From the NCBI GenBank assembly GCA_026770585.1, contig MU646866.1:136242-149117 (forward strand): 12,876 nucleotides of DNA, in the 5' to 3' direction. The position numbers and the translations under genes were made by a program. Of this stretch, positions 6,338 through 12,164 are shown piece after piece. The first letter of the stretch is position 1. Each line of letters starts with the position of its first letter. The DNA is from Baffinella frigidus. Taxonomy: Eukaryota; Cryptophyceae; Cryptomonadales; Baffinellaceae. Below the pieces are notes generated by a model, which saw nothing but the letters and a program-made list of their open reading frames with translations, searched no databases and was not told where the DNA came from.

Positions 6338-6534
6338 GTTGACTAATCAGAGGGGTTTCTGGTACAGTTAGTCGCTCTGGTACCAGCCACGCCAGAGGTC
6401 TCGAAACATCCATTTTTGACATCTTTCAGGGGAAATTTTCAGAATCCTTTGGTCAACGACTCCAGATCTGGCGTGGATAAGGCGTCGGTTTCCCTCGAGC
6501 CCTCTGGCATGGAAACCTGGTCGGTTTAGTCAAC
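6338..6534 (+). mobile_element. Element P1 with nested R-like element
   Basis: The left end GTTGACTAATCAGAGGGGTT is opposed to the right end whose reverse complement is GTTGACTAAACCGACCAGG. Both inner sides continue into GGTTTC. The R-like element at 6387-6476 sits in the middle. Related ends occur at 7522, 8237-8287 and 9090. Confidence 0.6.
6387..6476 (+). mobile_element. Short R-like element inside P1
   Basis: 90 bp with ends CCACGCCAGA and TCTGGCGTGG (perfect 10-bp inverted repeat), matching the R-family terminus. The interior contains TTTTTGACATCTTTCAGGGG, resembling R2 and the 9165-9195 region. No matching 2-bp flank (AG left, AT right). Confidence 0.65.
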
Positions 6535-6591
6535 TTGCACTACTCTCTACGAAGCGACAAAGGGGAACGGGACGTTTCGCGGTCTCGTATT

Positions 6592-6886
6592 CCTGAACCC
6601 TAAACCCGAAACCCGAAACCCTAAACCCTAAACCCTAAACCCTAACCCCTAACCCCTAACCCCTAACCCCTAAACCCTAAACCCGAAACCCGAAACCCTA
6701 AACCCGAAACCCTAACCCCTAACCCCTAACCCCTAACCCCTAACCCCTAACCCCTAAACCCGAAACCCTAACCCCTAACCCCTAACCCCTAAACCCTAAA
6801 CCCTCAACCCGAAACCCGAAATCCTAAACCCGAAACCCTAAACCTTGAACCTTAAACCTTAAACCCTCAACCCTAAACCCTAAATC
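6592..6886 (+). repeat. Telomere-like array with CCCCTAA and CCCGAAA patches
   Basis: About 295 bp on the C-strand. Homogenised runs of CCCCTAA (TTAGGGG complement) alternate with CCCTAAA and CCCGAAA runs, all 7 bases long. Patches of one variant imply local unit-by-unit amplification after mutation. It ends AAATCAG at 6888. Confidence 0.9.
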
Positions 6887-6888
6887 AG

Positions 6889-6918
6889 TCGCTTCTCCGG
6901 TCGCTTCGCAACTCCGGG
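6889..6918 (+). other. 30-base island between arrays with AG and GTAAAC borders
   Basis: The array ends CTAAATCAG. 30 bases then follow, read as SLLRSLRNSG without a stop, then GTAAACCCC where the next array starts. AG|...|GTAAAC is what an intron-exon-intron boundary would look like, with CTAAAC/CTAAAT available as branch-site-like words. The pattern is short enough to occur by chance. It matters because islands at 4199, 11943 and 12640 show the same arrangement. Confidence 0.35.
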
Positions 6919-6920
6919 GT

Positions 6921-7390
6921 AAACCCCAAACCCCAAACCCTAAACCCTGAACCCTAAACCATGGACCCTAGACCCTAAACCCCATACCCTAAACCCTAAA
7001 CCCCAACCCCCAACCCTTAAACCCTGAACCCTAAACTATGAACCCTAGACCCCAAACCCCAAACCCCAAACCCTAAACCCCAAACCCCAAACCCCAAACC
7101 CTAAACCCTGAACCCTAAACCATGAACCCTAGACCCTAGACCCTAAACCCCAAGCCCCAACCGCCAACCCCTAAACCCTGAACCCTAAACCATGAACCCT
7201 AGACCCTAAACCCCATACCCTAAACCCTCACTCCATGGACCTGATAATTCGTGTTTCTAAACCCTGAACCCTACACCCTAAAACCCAAAACCTAAAACCC
7301 AAACCCTGAACCCCAAACTCCAAACCTCAAACCTCAAAACCCAAACCCCAAACCCCAAACCTTAATCCATCCCTAAACCCCAAAACCTAA
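6921..7390 (+). repeat. Long telomere-like array, interrupted at 7231-7257
   Basis: CCCCAAA and CCCTAAA units with higher-order structure. The phrase CCCTGAACCCTAAACCATG (or CTATG) AACCCTAGACCC recurs at about 6945, 7023, 7106 and 7178, indicating amplification of a longer unit of roughly 75-80 bp. A 27-base non-repeat gap at 7231-7257 contains CCATGGACCTGATAATTC. The right end decays into AAACCCAAA/CCTAAAA variants. Confidence 0.9.
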
Positions 7391-7420
7391 CGCGCACACC
7401 CCCCACACCAATTTACGGTT

Positions 7421-7565
7421 GAAGAAAAGCCGTTTGTACCGGACGGTGCCCGCGACGAATAACCTGTTGACTTAATATTTGTTGACTTAACATTTGTTGA
7501 CTTAACATTTCTTTGCGGTTGACTAATCGCAGGGTTCCCACTTAACCACCACCAACGGCTTTCTT
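7421..7565. mobile_element. Inverted-repeat element M with 15-bp tandem repeats
   Basis: Left GAAGAAAAGCCGTT and right AACGGCTTTCTTC are inverted ends about 145 bp apart. Inside, three 15-bp units GTTGACTTAAYATTT occupy 7466-7510. The palindrome CCCCGGATTTCCGGGG at 7566-7581 lies just outside the right end. Confidence 0.65.
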
Positions 7566-7646
7566 CCCCGGATTTCCGGGGATAACGTCAGGCCCCTTAC
7601 CCTGATTTGAATTGCAATTTGAACCAGAATTGTTGAGATTAAGGTG

Positions 7647-7783
7647 CGAGGCCACTCAATTTAAACCGCTTTTTGTGCTATTTTAAAGGAGGGTTTTCTC
7701 TTATTTTGCTATATTAGCTTCGACATAGCTTTAACATACGAGAAACCCCATCCCAAGATCACGGTTTAAATTGAGTGGCCTCG
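7647..7783. mobile_element. Inverted-repeat element N1
   Basis: Perfect 22-bp ends: CGAGGCCACTCAATTTAAAC(CG) and its complement at 7762-7783. The 137-bp interior is AT-rich. A second, diverged left end occurs at 8087-8130 (CGAGGCACTCAATCTACACC). X lies exactly between N1 and that second copy. Confidence 0.8.
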
Positions 7784-7825
7784 TCCATGAAGATGGTCTT
7801 TTGACCTTCATCTTTTGACCCTCAA

Positions 7826-7931
7826 ATATCCCTCAAGTGGCGAGTAGGCTCATGCGCCCTACCGTAGGGCCCGAGTACCTTCCTAGGGCTTCGACGGGCG
7901 AATATTCGCCCTATAGGCACTTGAGGGATAT
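7826..7931. mobile_element. Element O1 (nested in X)
   Basis: 106 bp with 14-bp perfect ends ATATCCCTCAAGTG / CACTTGAGGGATAT. Inside are GGCGAGTAGGCTCATGCG, the palindrome GCCCTACCGTAGGGC and a second hairpin GGGCGAATATTCGCCC. Related copies O2 and O3 lie at 10729 and 10928. Confidence 0.8.
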
Positions 7932-7934
7932 CAC

Positions 7935-8048
7935 TCATTCGCTGGAATAGCCGAGGAGTTCGCGGATGCGCTCTTCCTCCTGGATCTCCTTCACATTTGG
8001 GATGTCCTTCTCGTACCTGGTCAAATTATCACGGTTTGACCTTCGGAA
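7935..8048 (-). pseudogene. Coding-like fragment, C-terminal end with stop
   Basis: On minus, 37 codons are open from 8048 and end in TGA at 7935-7937. From residue 10 the reading is TRYEKDIPNVKEIQEEER followed by IRELLGYSSE, a charged, helix-like composition with strong third-position bias (many GAG, AAG, ATC, CGC), unlike the surrounding AT-rich arms. ACCAG at about 8017-8021 could mark a splice acceptor. The upstream in-frame TGA lies at the edge of the X arm. I do not recognise the protein. Most likely it is a captured or stranded last-exon fragment. Confidence 0.5.
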
Positions 8049-8086
8049 TGGTCAAAAGATGATGGTCAAAACACCATCTTCATGGA

Positions 8087-8130
8087 CGAGGCACTCAATC
8101 TACACCGTGTTTTTGCTATCTTGATAGCAG
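8087..8130 (+). mobile_element. N-like left end (partial copy N2)
   Basis: CGAGGCACTCAATCTACACC plus GTTTTTGC.TATC aligns to the start of N1 with several differences. No matching right end is seen. The segment runs into TTGATAGCAG before the next coding-like stretch. Confidence 0.55.
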
Positions 8131-8236
8131 GGTGCTCGTGAAAGTTCTTCGGAATGGTCAAAAGAAGGCCTCTTTCTGAAGGCACCGGTGGCTGCCAAGT
8201 GGCTGGTAGCTGCGGACAAACACAAGAGCCAGAGCG
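8131..8236 (+). pseudogene. Coding-like fragment truncated by P2
   Basis: After GATAGCAG at 8123-8130 an open frame reads from 8131 and includes GLFLKAPVAAKWLVAADKHK, then SQSG, ending in TAA only inside element P2 (8237). Third positions are mostly G or C. A 19-base word CTTCGGAATGGTCAAAAGA (8147-8165) is repeated at 8041-8059 at the start of the fragment inside X, linking the two. No recognised family. It may be an internal exon remnant. Confidence 0.4.
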
Positions 8237-8287
8237 GTTAACTAAACGGAGGGTGTTCTCGTACAAATCGTGCCAGGTTTAGTTAAC
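8237..8287. mobile_element. Short inverted-repeat element P2
   Basis: 51 bp bounded by GTTAACTAAAC and GTTTAGTTAAC, exact complements. The ends resemble P1 (GTTGACTAA.C). An isolated half, GGTTTAGTTAAC, occurs at about 9088-9099. Confidence 0.65.
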
Positions 8288-8340
8288 TTCTCAGTACAAA
8301 AACAGCCTGGTTTAGTCCACAGCCAAGGGACCCCTGGGGC

Positions 8341-8510
8341 TTGGGGTTTAGGGTTTAGGTTTCAGGGCTCGCGCTCCGTTAGTTTCAGTTTGTTGGGATT
8401 TGGGGTATGAGGTTTAGGGTTTAGGGTTTAGGGTTTAGGGTTTAGGGTTTAGGGATTGCACCGCATCGAACGCTTCCCAACCCCCAACCCCCCAGCCCCA
8501 ACACCAAACC
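8341..8510 (-). repeat. Inverted telomere-like array (TTTAGGG on +)
   Basis: GGGTTTAGGGTTTAGG at 8344-8360 and a cleaner run of TTTAGGG units at 8411-8453, opposite in orientation to most arrays. The 8411-8453 run has almost no variants, so it is one of the youngest or best-homogenised in the window. A short C-strand patch (CCCAACCCCCAACCCC) follows at about 8477, after the gap word ATTGCACCGCATCGAACGCT. Confidence 0.85.
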
Positions 8511-8518
8511 TCATCTCT

Positions 8519-8607
8519 GTAAAAGTATTGATTAATTGCTTTTGGCGCTCCGAAGTTTGCTACACAGATACTTTACTGTAAAGTAAGCACACCGAACGCT
8601 CAGCATA
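8519..8607. repeat. Dispersed repeat U, copy 2
   Basis: GTAAAAGTATTGATTAATTG then CTTTTGG resembles the reverse complement of 5308-5335. CTGTAAAAGTAT and ATACTTTACTG form an imperfect inverted pair at about 8517-8580. It lies against the left end of I1. Confidence 0.4.
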
Positions 8608-8786
8608 CCACACGAGGCTACCCAGGCGAACAGAATAAAACGGACTTTTGAAGTTTTGTGGGCAAATGATCACGTTTCCGCCCGCTGAGCGGTCGGACCT
8701 GTGTAAAGTCGCTGCTTTTCATCTGAAAATTACTACACACGTTTGCAATCGACATTTATTATGTTCGCATAGGTAGCCTCGTGTGG
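8608..8786 (+). mobile_element. MITE family I, copy I1 (intact)
   Basis: 179 bp with long terminal repeats: CCACACGAGGCTACCCAGGC / reverse complement of GCATAGGTAGCCTCGTGTGG, continuing into GAACAGAATAAA. TA lies outside both ends. The central hairpin is CCGCCCGCTGAGCGGTCGG; GAAAATTACTACACA is at 8725-8739. By eye it differs from I2 at five positions plus a 6-base indel, so the family transposed recently. Confidence 0.92.
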
Positions 8787-8838
8787 TACACCCGAAGTAC
8801 ACAGCGTGTAGAGTGCACTCTGTGCACGAGAGGCCGAC

Positions 8839-9047
8839 CCACTCCAGGCTGGAAGAGGGAGTATTTGAAATGTTGGGTTGTTGAAATTAGTACCAGTCAC
8901 GGGCGGGCTTGGTCACGTATCTGGAGAATTCCCCCAGATACGTGACCAAACGACCCTATTTGTGTGAAATTACTACACAGCGGTCCACTTGTAAAGGACT
9001 TCGAAAGTTAAAACTTTTAAAATAGTGACATTTCTAGCCTCGAGTGG
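8839..9047 (+). mobile_element. MITE family B, copy B3
   Basis: 209 bp, CCACTCCAGGCTGG to CTAGCCTCGAGTGG. The central hairpin is at 8911-8947 (CTGGAGAATTCCCCCAG, partly mismatched). GAAATTACTACAC is at 8966-8978. There is no 2-bp flank match, but GAGGCCGAC occurs immediately left (8830-8838) and again four bases right of the end (9052-9060). Confidence 0.88.
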
Positions 9048-9060
9048 CTGTGAGGCCGAC

Positions 9061-9354
9061 AGGTCGAGATGCCTGATCTCATCAGACGGTTTAGTTAACT
9101 GCTTCGGGTGTCTTGTCCGCACGTTCTCATTTGTGACGGCATGGCAATGGCTCCAATTGCTGAAATTTGACGTTTTTCCTGGGAAAGAATCCCTGAATTG
9201 ACTCTAGACAAATTCCCAGTTGTGACCTGGCGTTTTATATATAGCTGGGCATATTAATGTAACGGGGTTTTATCATTTAAATGGTGTCATTTTAACTGGC
9301 GCGTTTTGTCCGCAGACGGGCGCGAGTTCGAGCCAGCTCTTTGTCAGCCCCGCG
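9061..9354. other. Unassigned interval with element fragments
   Basis: Contains a solo P-type end (9088-9099), a segment TTTTTCCTGGGAAAGAATCC related to R2 and the R-like element in P1, and an R-type right end fragment TTGTGACCTGGCG at about 9221-9232 followed by TTTTATATATAG. From 9316 a GC-rich stretch after TGTCCGCAG reads open for 24 codons into C2. No gene is recognised. GAGTTCGAGCC at 9325 resembles a tRNA B-box, but no cloverleaf can be built. Confidence 0.4.
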
Positions 9355-9387
9355 GAAGAAAGGGCTCCAAAAATCATGGTGCCGCTC

Positions 9388-9577
9388 CCACACGAGAATG
9401 CAAGAGCTGTCTATTTAAAACCGTATTCTTTTACAAGTGGGCATTTGTGTAGTAACTTTCGTGAGATTCGTCACATAACTCTGCGAAATTAGCACGGTCA
9501 CGAGGTTGGTTACGTTATCCTGGTACAAATATTTACAACCCCACATGTAAATAGGATCCTGCAGCATTCTTGAGTGG
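9388..9577 (+). mobile_element. MITE family C, copy C2
   Basis: 190 bp, CCACACGAGAATGCAAGAG to GCAGCATTCTTGAGTGG, close to C1 in length and order (TGTGTAGTAACTTT at 9446-9459, CTGGTACAAATATTTACAAC near the right). No 2-bp flank match, consistent with having arrived here by duplication and not insertion. Confidence 0.85.
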
Positions 9578-9621
9578 GCAGCCACGCTGAAGAAAGGTCT
9601 CCAAAAATCCTGGTGCCGCAC

Positions 9622-9692
9622 CCACACGAGGATGCAAGAGGGGCCTATTTAAAACCACGATAATTTTATATGTAGCATTTGTGTAGAAGCGT
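9622..9692 (+). mobile_element. MITE family C, copy C3 (left part only)
   Basis: CCACACGAGGATGCAAGAGG through TATTTAAAACC and GCATTTGTGTAGAAG. The similarity to C2 ends soon after, so the right two-thirds are missing. Confidence 0.7.
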
Positions 9693-9923
9693 TCATTCCC
9701 CTTGGAGCCACTGAAGCCCTGGTTAGCCCGCGGTGTTTGCGTCCATCTAAAGTTTTATGTTATCTTAGACATTGGTTTGATGACAAGATGCACCCCCTAC
9801 CCGTAAGATGACACACTATTTTTGAATCATTGCGATATCATACGTACCAAAACGTCTCATATTGGTAGTTTGAGAATGTCGGTTGGAAGATAGAATCCCT
9901 CCGCCTTCGGGCGCGGCCTGCCC
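9693..9923. other. Apparently unique 230-bp sequence
   Basis: No terminal repeats, telomere-like units or long open frame. A small GC hairpin CCGCC-TTCG-GGCG(C)GG occurs at about 9901-9916. The minus strand has a 27-codon open stretch (9750 to about 9670) that is too short to interpret. It may be host sequence between insertions. Confidence 0.4.
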
Positions 9924-10131
9924 CCACTCGAGGCTGGAAATGGGACTATTTTAAATGTGGGGTTGTTAGATTTAGTACCAGTCACGGGCATGCTTGGTCA
10001 CGTATCTCAAGTTATAACTTGAGATACGTGACCAAATGCCCCTATTTGTGTGAAAATTACTACACAATATTTTTTCTTCACTTGTAAAAGATTGACGGTT
10101 TTAAAATAGCCACATTTCTAGCCTCGAGTGG
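9924..10131 (+). mobile_element. MITE family B, copy B4 with perfect central palindrome
   Basis: 208 bp, CCACTCGAGGCTGG to CTAGCCTCGAGTGG. The centre at 9996-10033 is a perfect 38-base palindrome: GGTCACGTATCTCAAGTT and its exact complement around TA. GAAAATTACTACACA is at 10052-10066. The flanks do not match, so the target duplication has decayed or the copy was moved. Confidence 0.9.
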
Positions 10132-10244
10132 GTCTCGTCTTTCTTCGGTCGTCTTCTTGATGAGGGCGGTATCCGCATTCTCTAGATAACTCTGAAACCC
10201 TGCCCCCAAATGAAATGACCTCTTGGGGTACCCCTCAAACCCTA

Positions 10245-10307
10245 CCACATCTTGATTTCGAAGGGATTTTGAATAACCCCTTGGCAATAAGACCTATGAC
10301 CCTACGA
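10245..10307 (-). mobile_element. MITE family A, copy A5 (fragment)
   Basis: CCACATCTTGATTTCGAAGG then GATTTTGAATAACCCC and GACCTATGACCCTACG match the right end of family A in reverse. It is cut at about 10307, just before Q1, so later insertion of Q1 or a deletion removed the remainder. Confidence 0.7.
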
Positions 10308-10316
10308 CTTAACCTC

Positions 10317-10454
10317 CCACTCGGTGGGCTACGAGGGTTTCGTTGACCCCGGATTCCGGGGTGTTACGTGACCAATTTGCATTAGAAAAATCCTCAAATT
10401 AATTGTCTCCAGGTAAGTTGAATTTTGATGAAAGGTACGTAGTCCACCGTGTGG
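10317..10454 (+). mobile_element. MITE family Q, copy Q1 (intact)
   Basis: 138 bp, CCACTCGGTGGGCTACGAGG to CGTAGTCCACCGTGTGG, TC outside both ends. The central hairpin CCCCGGATTCCGGGG (10347-10361) is followed by TACGTGACCAA. The ends resemble family A (CCACAC.G.GGGCTTCGA), so Q and A are probably related lineages. Confidence 0.88.
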
Positions 10455-10494
10455 TCGTGCTGTTTCAAAGTGGACAGCCCCAACCCACACGGCG

Positions 10495-10627
10495 GGCTAC
10501 GAATGGATTTTCGGCCCGATTCGGGCCTACTTTCCGTTACCTTATCTGTAGGAACCCCCCTATGTCCCTGAGGTTCTAACCACCGTAGGGCCTGTAGATT
10601 ATTCACCATGGGGTTATTCAAAATCCG
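10495..10627 (+). mobile_element. MITE family A, copy A6 (right end degraded)
   Basis: Starts CCACACGGCGGGCTACGAAT. The stem GGCCCGA T TCGGGCC is at 10513-10527, then TTTCCGTTACCTTATCTGTA and GGAACCCCCCTATG. The second hairpin has decayed (CCCTGAGG versus CCGTAGGG). It ends GGGGTTATTCAAAATCC without a clear terminal repeat. Confidence 0.78.
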
Positions 10628-10728
10628 ATGCCCTGGATCCAATCGAGGCCGTTTTTTCACAGGTGGAACAGCTCGAGAAAAGGACGCGCAAAAACGGGTG
10701 GGTTTCGCGGGTCGTCGTGCTCACCGCG

Positions 10729-10821
10729 GTATCCCTCTTACCCTCTTGAAGGACCCCCTACAGGTCCTAGGCAGGTCCTAGGGCCCTACGGTAGGGCGTT
10801 TGCGCCTACTCGCCACTTGAG
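10729..10821 (-). mobile_element. Element O2 (reversed, truncated)
   Basis: The reverse complement carries CTCAAGTGGCGAGTAGGC, GCCCTACCGTAGGGC and CCTAGGACCTG, as in O1 and O3, ending at TATCCC near 10730. The right side stops at CACTTGAG where W1 begins. The word CAGGTCCTAGG is duplicated at about 10761-10781. Confidence 0.65.
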
Positions 10822-10926
10822 GTAGAGCCAATCTGGTAGGACTTGGCCATGGCGAACTTCCAAGTTTCATTTGAGATGGTAGGACGAACTTCGTGGAGCA
10901 TTTGCGTCAAGAGTTTTTCAGATTGG
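10821..10926 (+). mobile_element. Element W1
   Basis: Begins GGTAGAGCCAATCTGGTAGG and continues ACTTGGCCATGGCGAACTTC; a matching short end CAGATTGG closes at 10926. The left arm is a 45-base inverted match to 11468-11512, the right end of W2, so the two are closely related. Confidence 0.6.
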
Positions 10927-10927
10927 A

Positions 10928-11034
10928 GTATCCCTGAAGTGGCGAGTAGGCTCATACGCCCTGCCGTAGGGCCCTAGGACCTGCCAAGGGCCTGTAGGGG
11001 GTCATCTAAGACCCCCTCGCCACTTAGGGGATAT
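10928..11034 (+). mobile_element. Element O3
   Basis: GTATCCCTGAAGTGGCGAGT to CGCCACTTAGGGGATAT, with GCCCTGCCGTAGGGC inside and a GGGGGTC...GACCCCC hairpin near the right end. Same orientation as O1. It adjoins W1 on the left and an H-family fragment on the right. Confidence 0.75.
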
Positions 11035-11036
11035 AC

Positions 11037-11062
11037 CTAGATCTGTCCGAGTAAAGTTGGGC
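11037..11062 (+). mobile_element. H-family left-end fragment
   Basis: CTAGATCTGTCCGAGTAAAG then TTGGGC, identical to the first bases of H2 at 11514. Including the preceding TATAC, 31 bases are identical at 11032-11062 and 11509-11539. I2 and W2 lie between the copies. Confidence 0.8.
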
Positions 11063-11065
11063 CGA

Positions 11066-11238
11066 CCACACGAGGCTACCCAGGCGAACAGAATAAAACG
11101 GACTGTTTTGTGGGCACATGATCACGTTTCCGCCCGCTGAGCGGTCGGACCTGTGTAAAGTCGCTGTTTTTCAGCTGAAAATTACTACACACGTTTACAA
11201 TCGACATTTATTCTGTTCGCATAGGTAGCCTCGTGTGG
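11066..11238 (+). mobile_element. MITE family I, copy I2 (intact)
   Basis: 173 bp, near-identical to I1 but 6 bases shorter (TTTGAAG region). GA lies outside both ends. The inner terminal pairing GCGAACAGAATAAA / TTTATTCTGTTCGC is perfect here, whereas I1 has one mismatch. The motif GAAAATTACTACACA is at 11177-11191. Confidence 0.92.
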
Positions 11239-11240
11239 GA

Positions 11241-11511
11241 GGTAGAGCCAATCTTGCAGGACTTTGACTCTGTGGAGTTCGAGAATCACTCTGTGGATTA
11301 CAAGTTCGCAACTTGGAAGTTCGCCCTGGGTGAACACCCCATAAGTTGATAATCGACAGGTCTTCTCGTTCATTCCGCGCTCTTCAGTGACGTTCGATTT
11401 GTACCAGGTAATGTTGAACCGGTGCGCTTGTTCGCGCCAGAAACTTTTTGAAGTTGGAATCTTGGTAAGTTGGAAGTTCGCCCTGGCCAAGTCCTACCAG
11501 ATTGGCTCTAT
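11241..11511. mobile_element. Element W2
   Basis: Begins GGTAGAGCCAATCTTGCAGG and ends CAAGTCCTACCAGATTGGCT(CTA). The interior repeats the word CTTGGAAGTTCGCCCTGG (about 11314) as GTTGGAAGTTCGCCCTGG (about 11470). The minus-strand open frame of 101 codons from 11490 crosses these repeats and has no recognised domain. I list it here and not as a gene, though a captured fragment cannot be excluded. Confidence 0.55.
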
Positions 11512-11513
11512 AC

Positions 11514-11673
11514 CTAGATCTGTCCGAGTAAAGTTGGGCACGTCGATATTTCGCCCCCCCGACATTTCACAGGCAAATTTCATGGAGGGGAGGGGGTGTC
11601 AAAATTCACCTGTGAAATTGGGAGGGGGGGGGGCGAAATATCGACGTGCCTAACTTTACTCGGACAGAGCTAG
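11514..11673. mobile_element. Inverted-repeat element H2, 5-bp duplication
   Basis: CTAGATCTGTCCGAGTAAAG / reverse complement of CTTTACTCGGACAGAGCTAG, with arms of about 45 bases running into C and G homopolymers. TATAC flanks both ends (11509-11513 and 11674-11678), a 5-bp target duplication. The interior shares AAAATTCACCTGTGAAATT with H1. Confidence 0.88.
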
Positions 11674-11680
11674 TATACCA

Positions 11681-11940
11681 TCAACCCTCATCCCTTCACC
11701 CTACACCCTGAACCCAAAATCTTGAACCCTACACCCTGAAACCTACACCCTAAATCATAATCCCTGAACCCTACACCCTAAACCCCTACCCCTTAACCCT
11801 AAGCTCCTAACCCCGAACCCTAAACCCCAAACCCGAAACCCCGAAACCCCGAAACCCTAAACCCAAAACCCAAAACAGTACCCACAAACCACCAAACCCC
11901 AAACCCCAAACCCCAAACCCCAAATTCCAAACCCGAAATC
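11681..11940 (+). repeat. Degenerate telomere-like array
   Basis: The left part is heavily degenerate (CCCTACA, CCCTTCA and CCCTGAA units); the right part moves to CCCGAAA and then CCCCAAA units. It ends CCCGAAATCAG at 11942, directly before a codon-like island. Confidence 0.88.
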
Positions 11941-11942
11941 AG

Positions 11943-11990
11943 GACGGGGTCGACATCTACATCGTAGACTCGGACACGCTGCTCGACTCA
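11943..11990 (+). other. 48-base coding-like island between arrays
   Basis: Exactly 16 open codons (DGVDIYIVDSDTLLDS) with 14 of 16 third positions G or C. The island is preceded by AAATCAG and followed by GTCAAACCCTAAA, which resumes the array. This is the most protein-like of the islands. GTCAAA is a weak donor word. No family is recognised; the acidic, beta-strand-like pattern is too short to name. Confidence 0.4.
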
Positions 11991-12135
11991 GTCAAACCCT
12001 AAACCCCAAACCCCAAACCCCAAACCCCAAACCCCAAACCCCAAACCCCAAACCCTAAACCCTAAAACCATACACCCTGAACCATACACCCTAAATCATA
12101 ATCCCTGAACCCTACACCCTAAACCCTAGAGAATA
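11991..12135 (+). repeat. Telomere-like array, CCCCAAA homogenised
   Basis: About eight consecutive CCCCAAA units (12003-12054) followed by CCCTAAA and degenerate CCCTACA/CCATACA units. The phrase CCCTAAATCATAATCCCTGA here (about 12089) also occurs at about 11748, so a longer unit was duplicated across the island. Confidence 0.9.
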
Positions 12136-12164
12136 AACCCTCACTCCCAACCCTCCTCCCTAAG

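Larger units (their letters stand above)
7784..8086. mobile_element. Composite inverted-repeat element X
   Basis: Arms of about 37 bp: TCCATGAAGATGGTCTTTTG at 7784 is mirrored by CAAAACACCATCTTCATGGA ending at 8086, each followed inward by ATCTTTTGACC or its complement. The 230-bp interior holds element O1 (7826-7931) and a coding-like minus-strand fragment (7935-8048). X directly abuts N1 on the left and an N-like end on the right. The layout resembles elements that capture host gene pieces. Confidence 0.7.
9355..9692 (+). repeat. 234-bp tandem duplication containing C2 and C3
   Basis: GAAGAAAGGGCTCCAAAAAT at 9355 recurs as GAAGAAAGGTCTCCAAAAAT at 9589, each followed by TGGTGCCGC and a family C element. 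The first unit is complete; the second breaks off at about 9692 inside C3. The 33-base leader stays open in the same frame in both copies. Confidence 0.75.

Noticed and set aside
9241-9360. Possible tRNA or tRNA-derived SINE (GTTCGAGCC at about 9327, TAGCTGGGC upstream).
   Set aside because: The bases around the B-box-like word do not pair into a T-arm and no acceptor or anticodon stem can be drawn.
11185-11490. 101-codon minus frame as a gene.
   Set aside because: It lies across W2, with internal repeated words, and enters element I2; no domain recognised.
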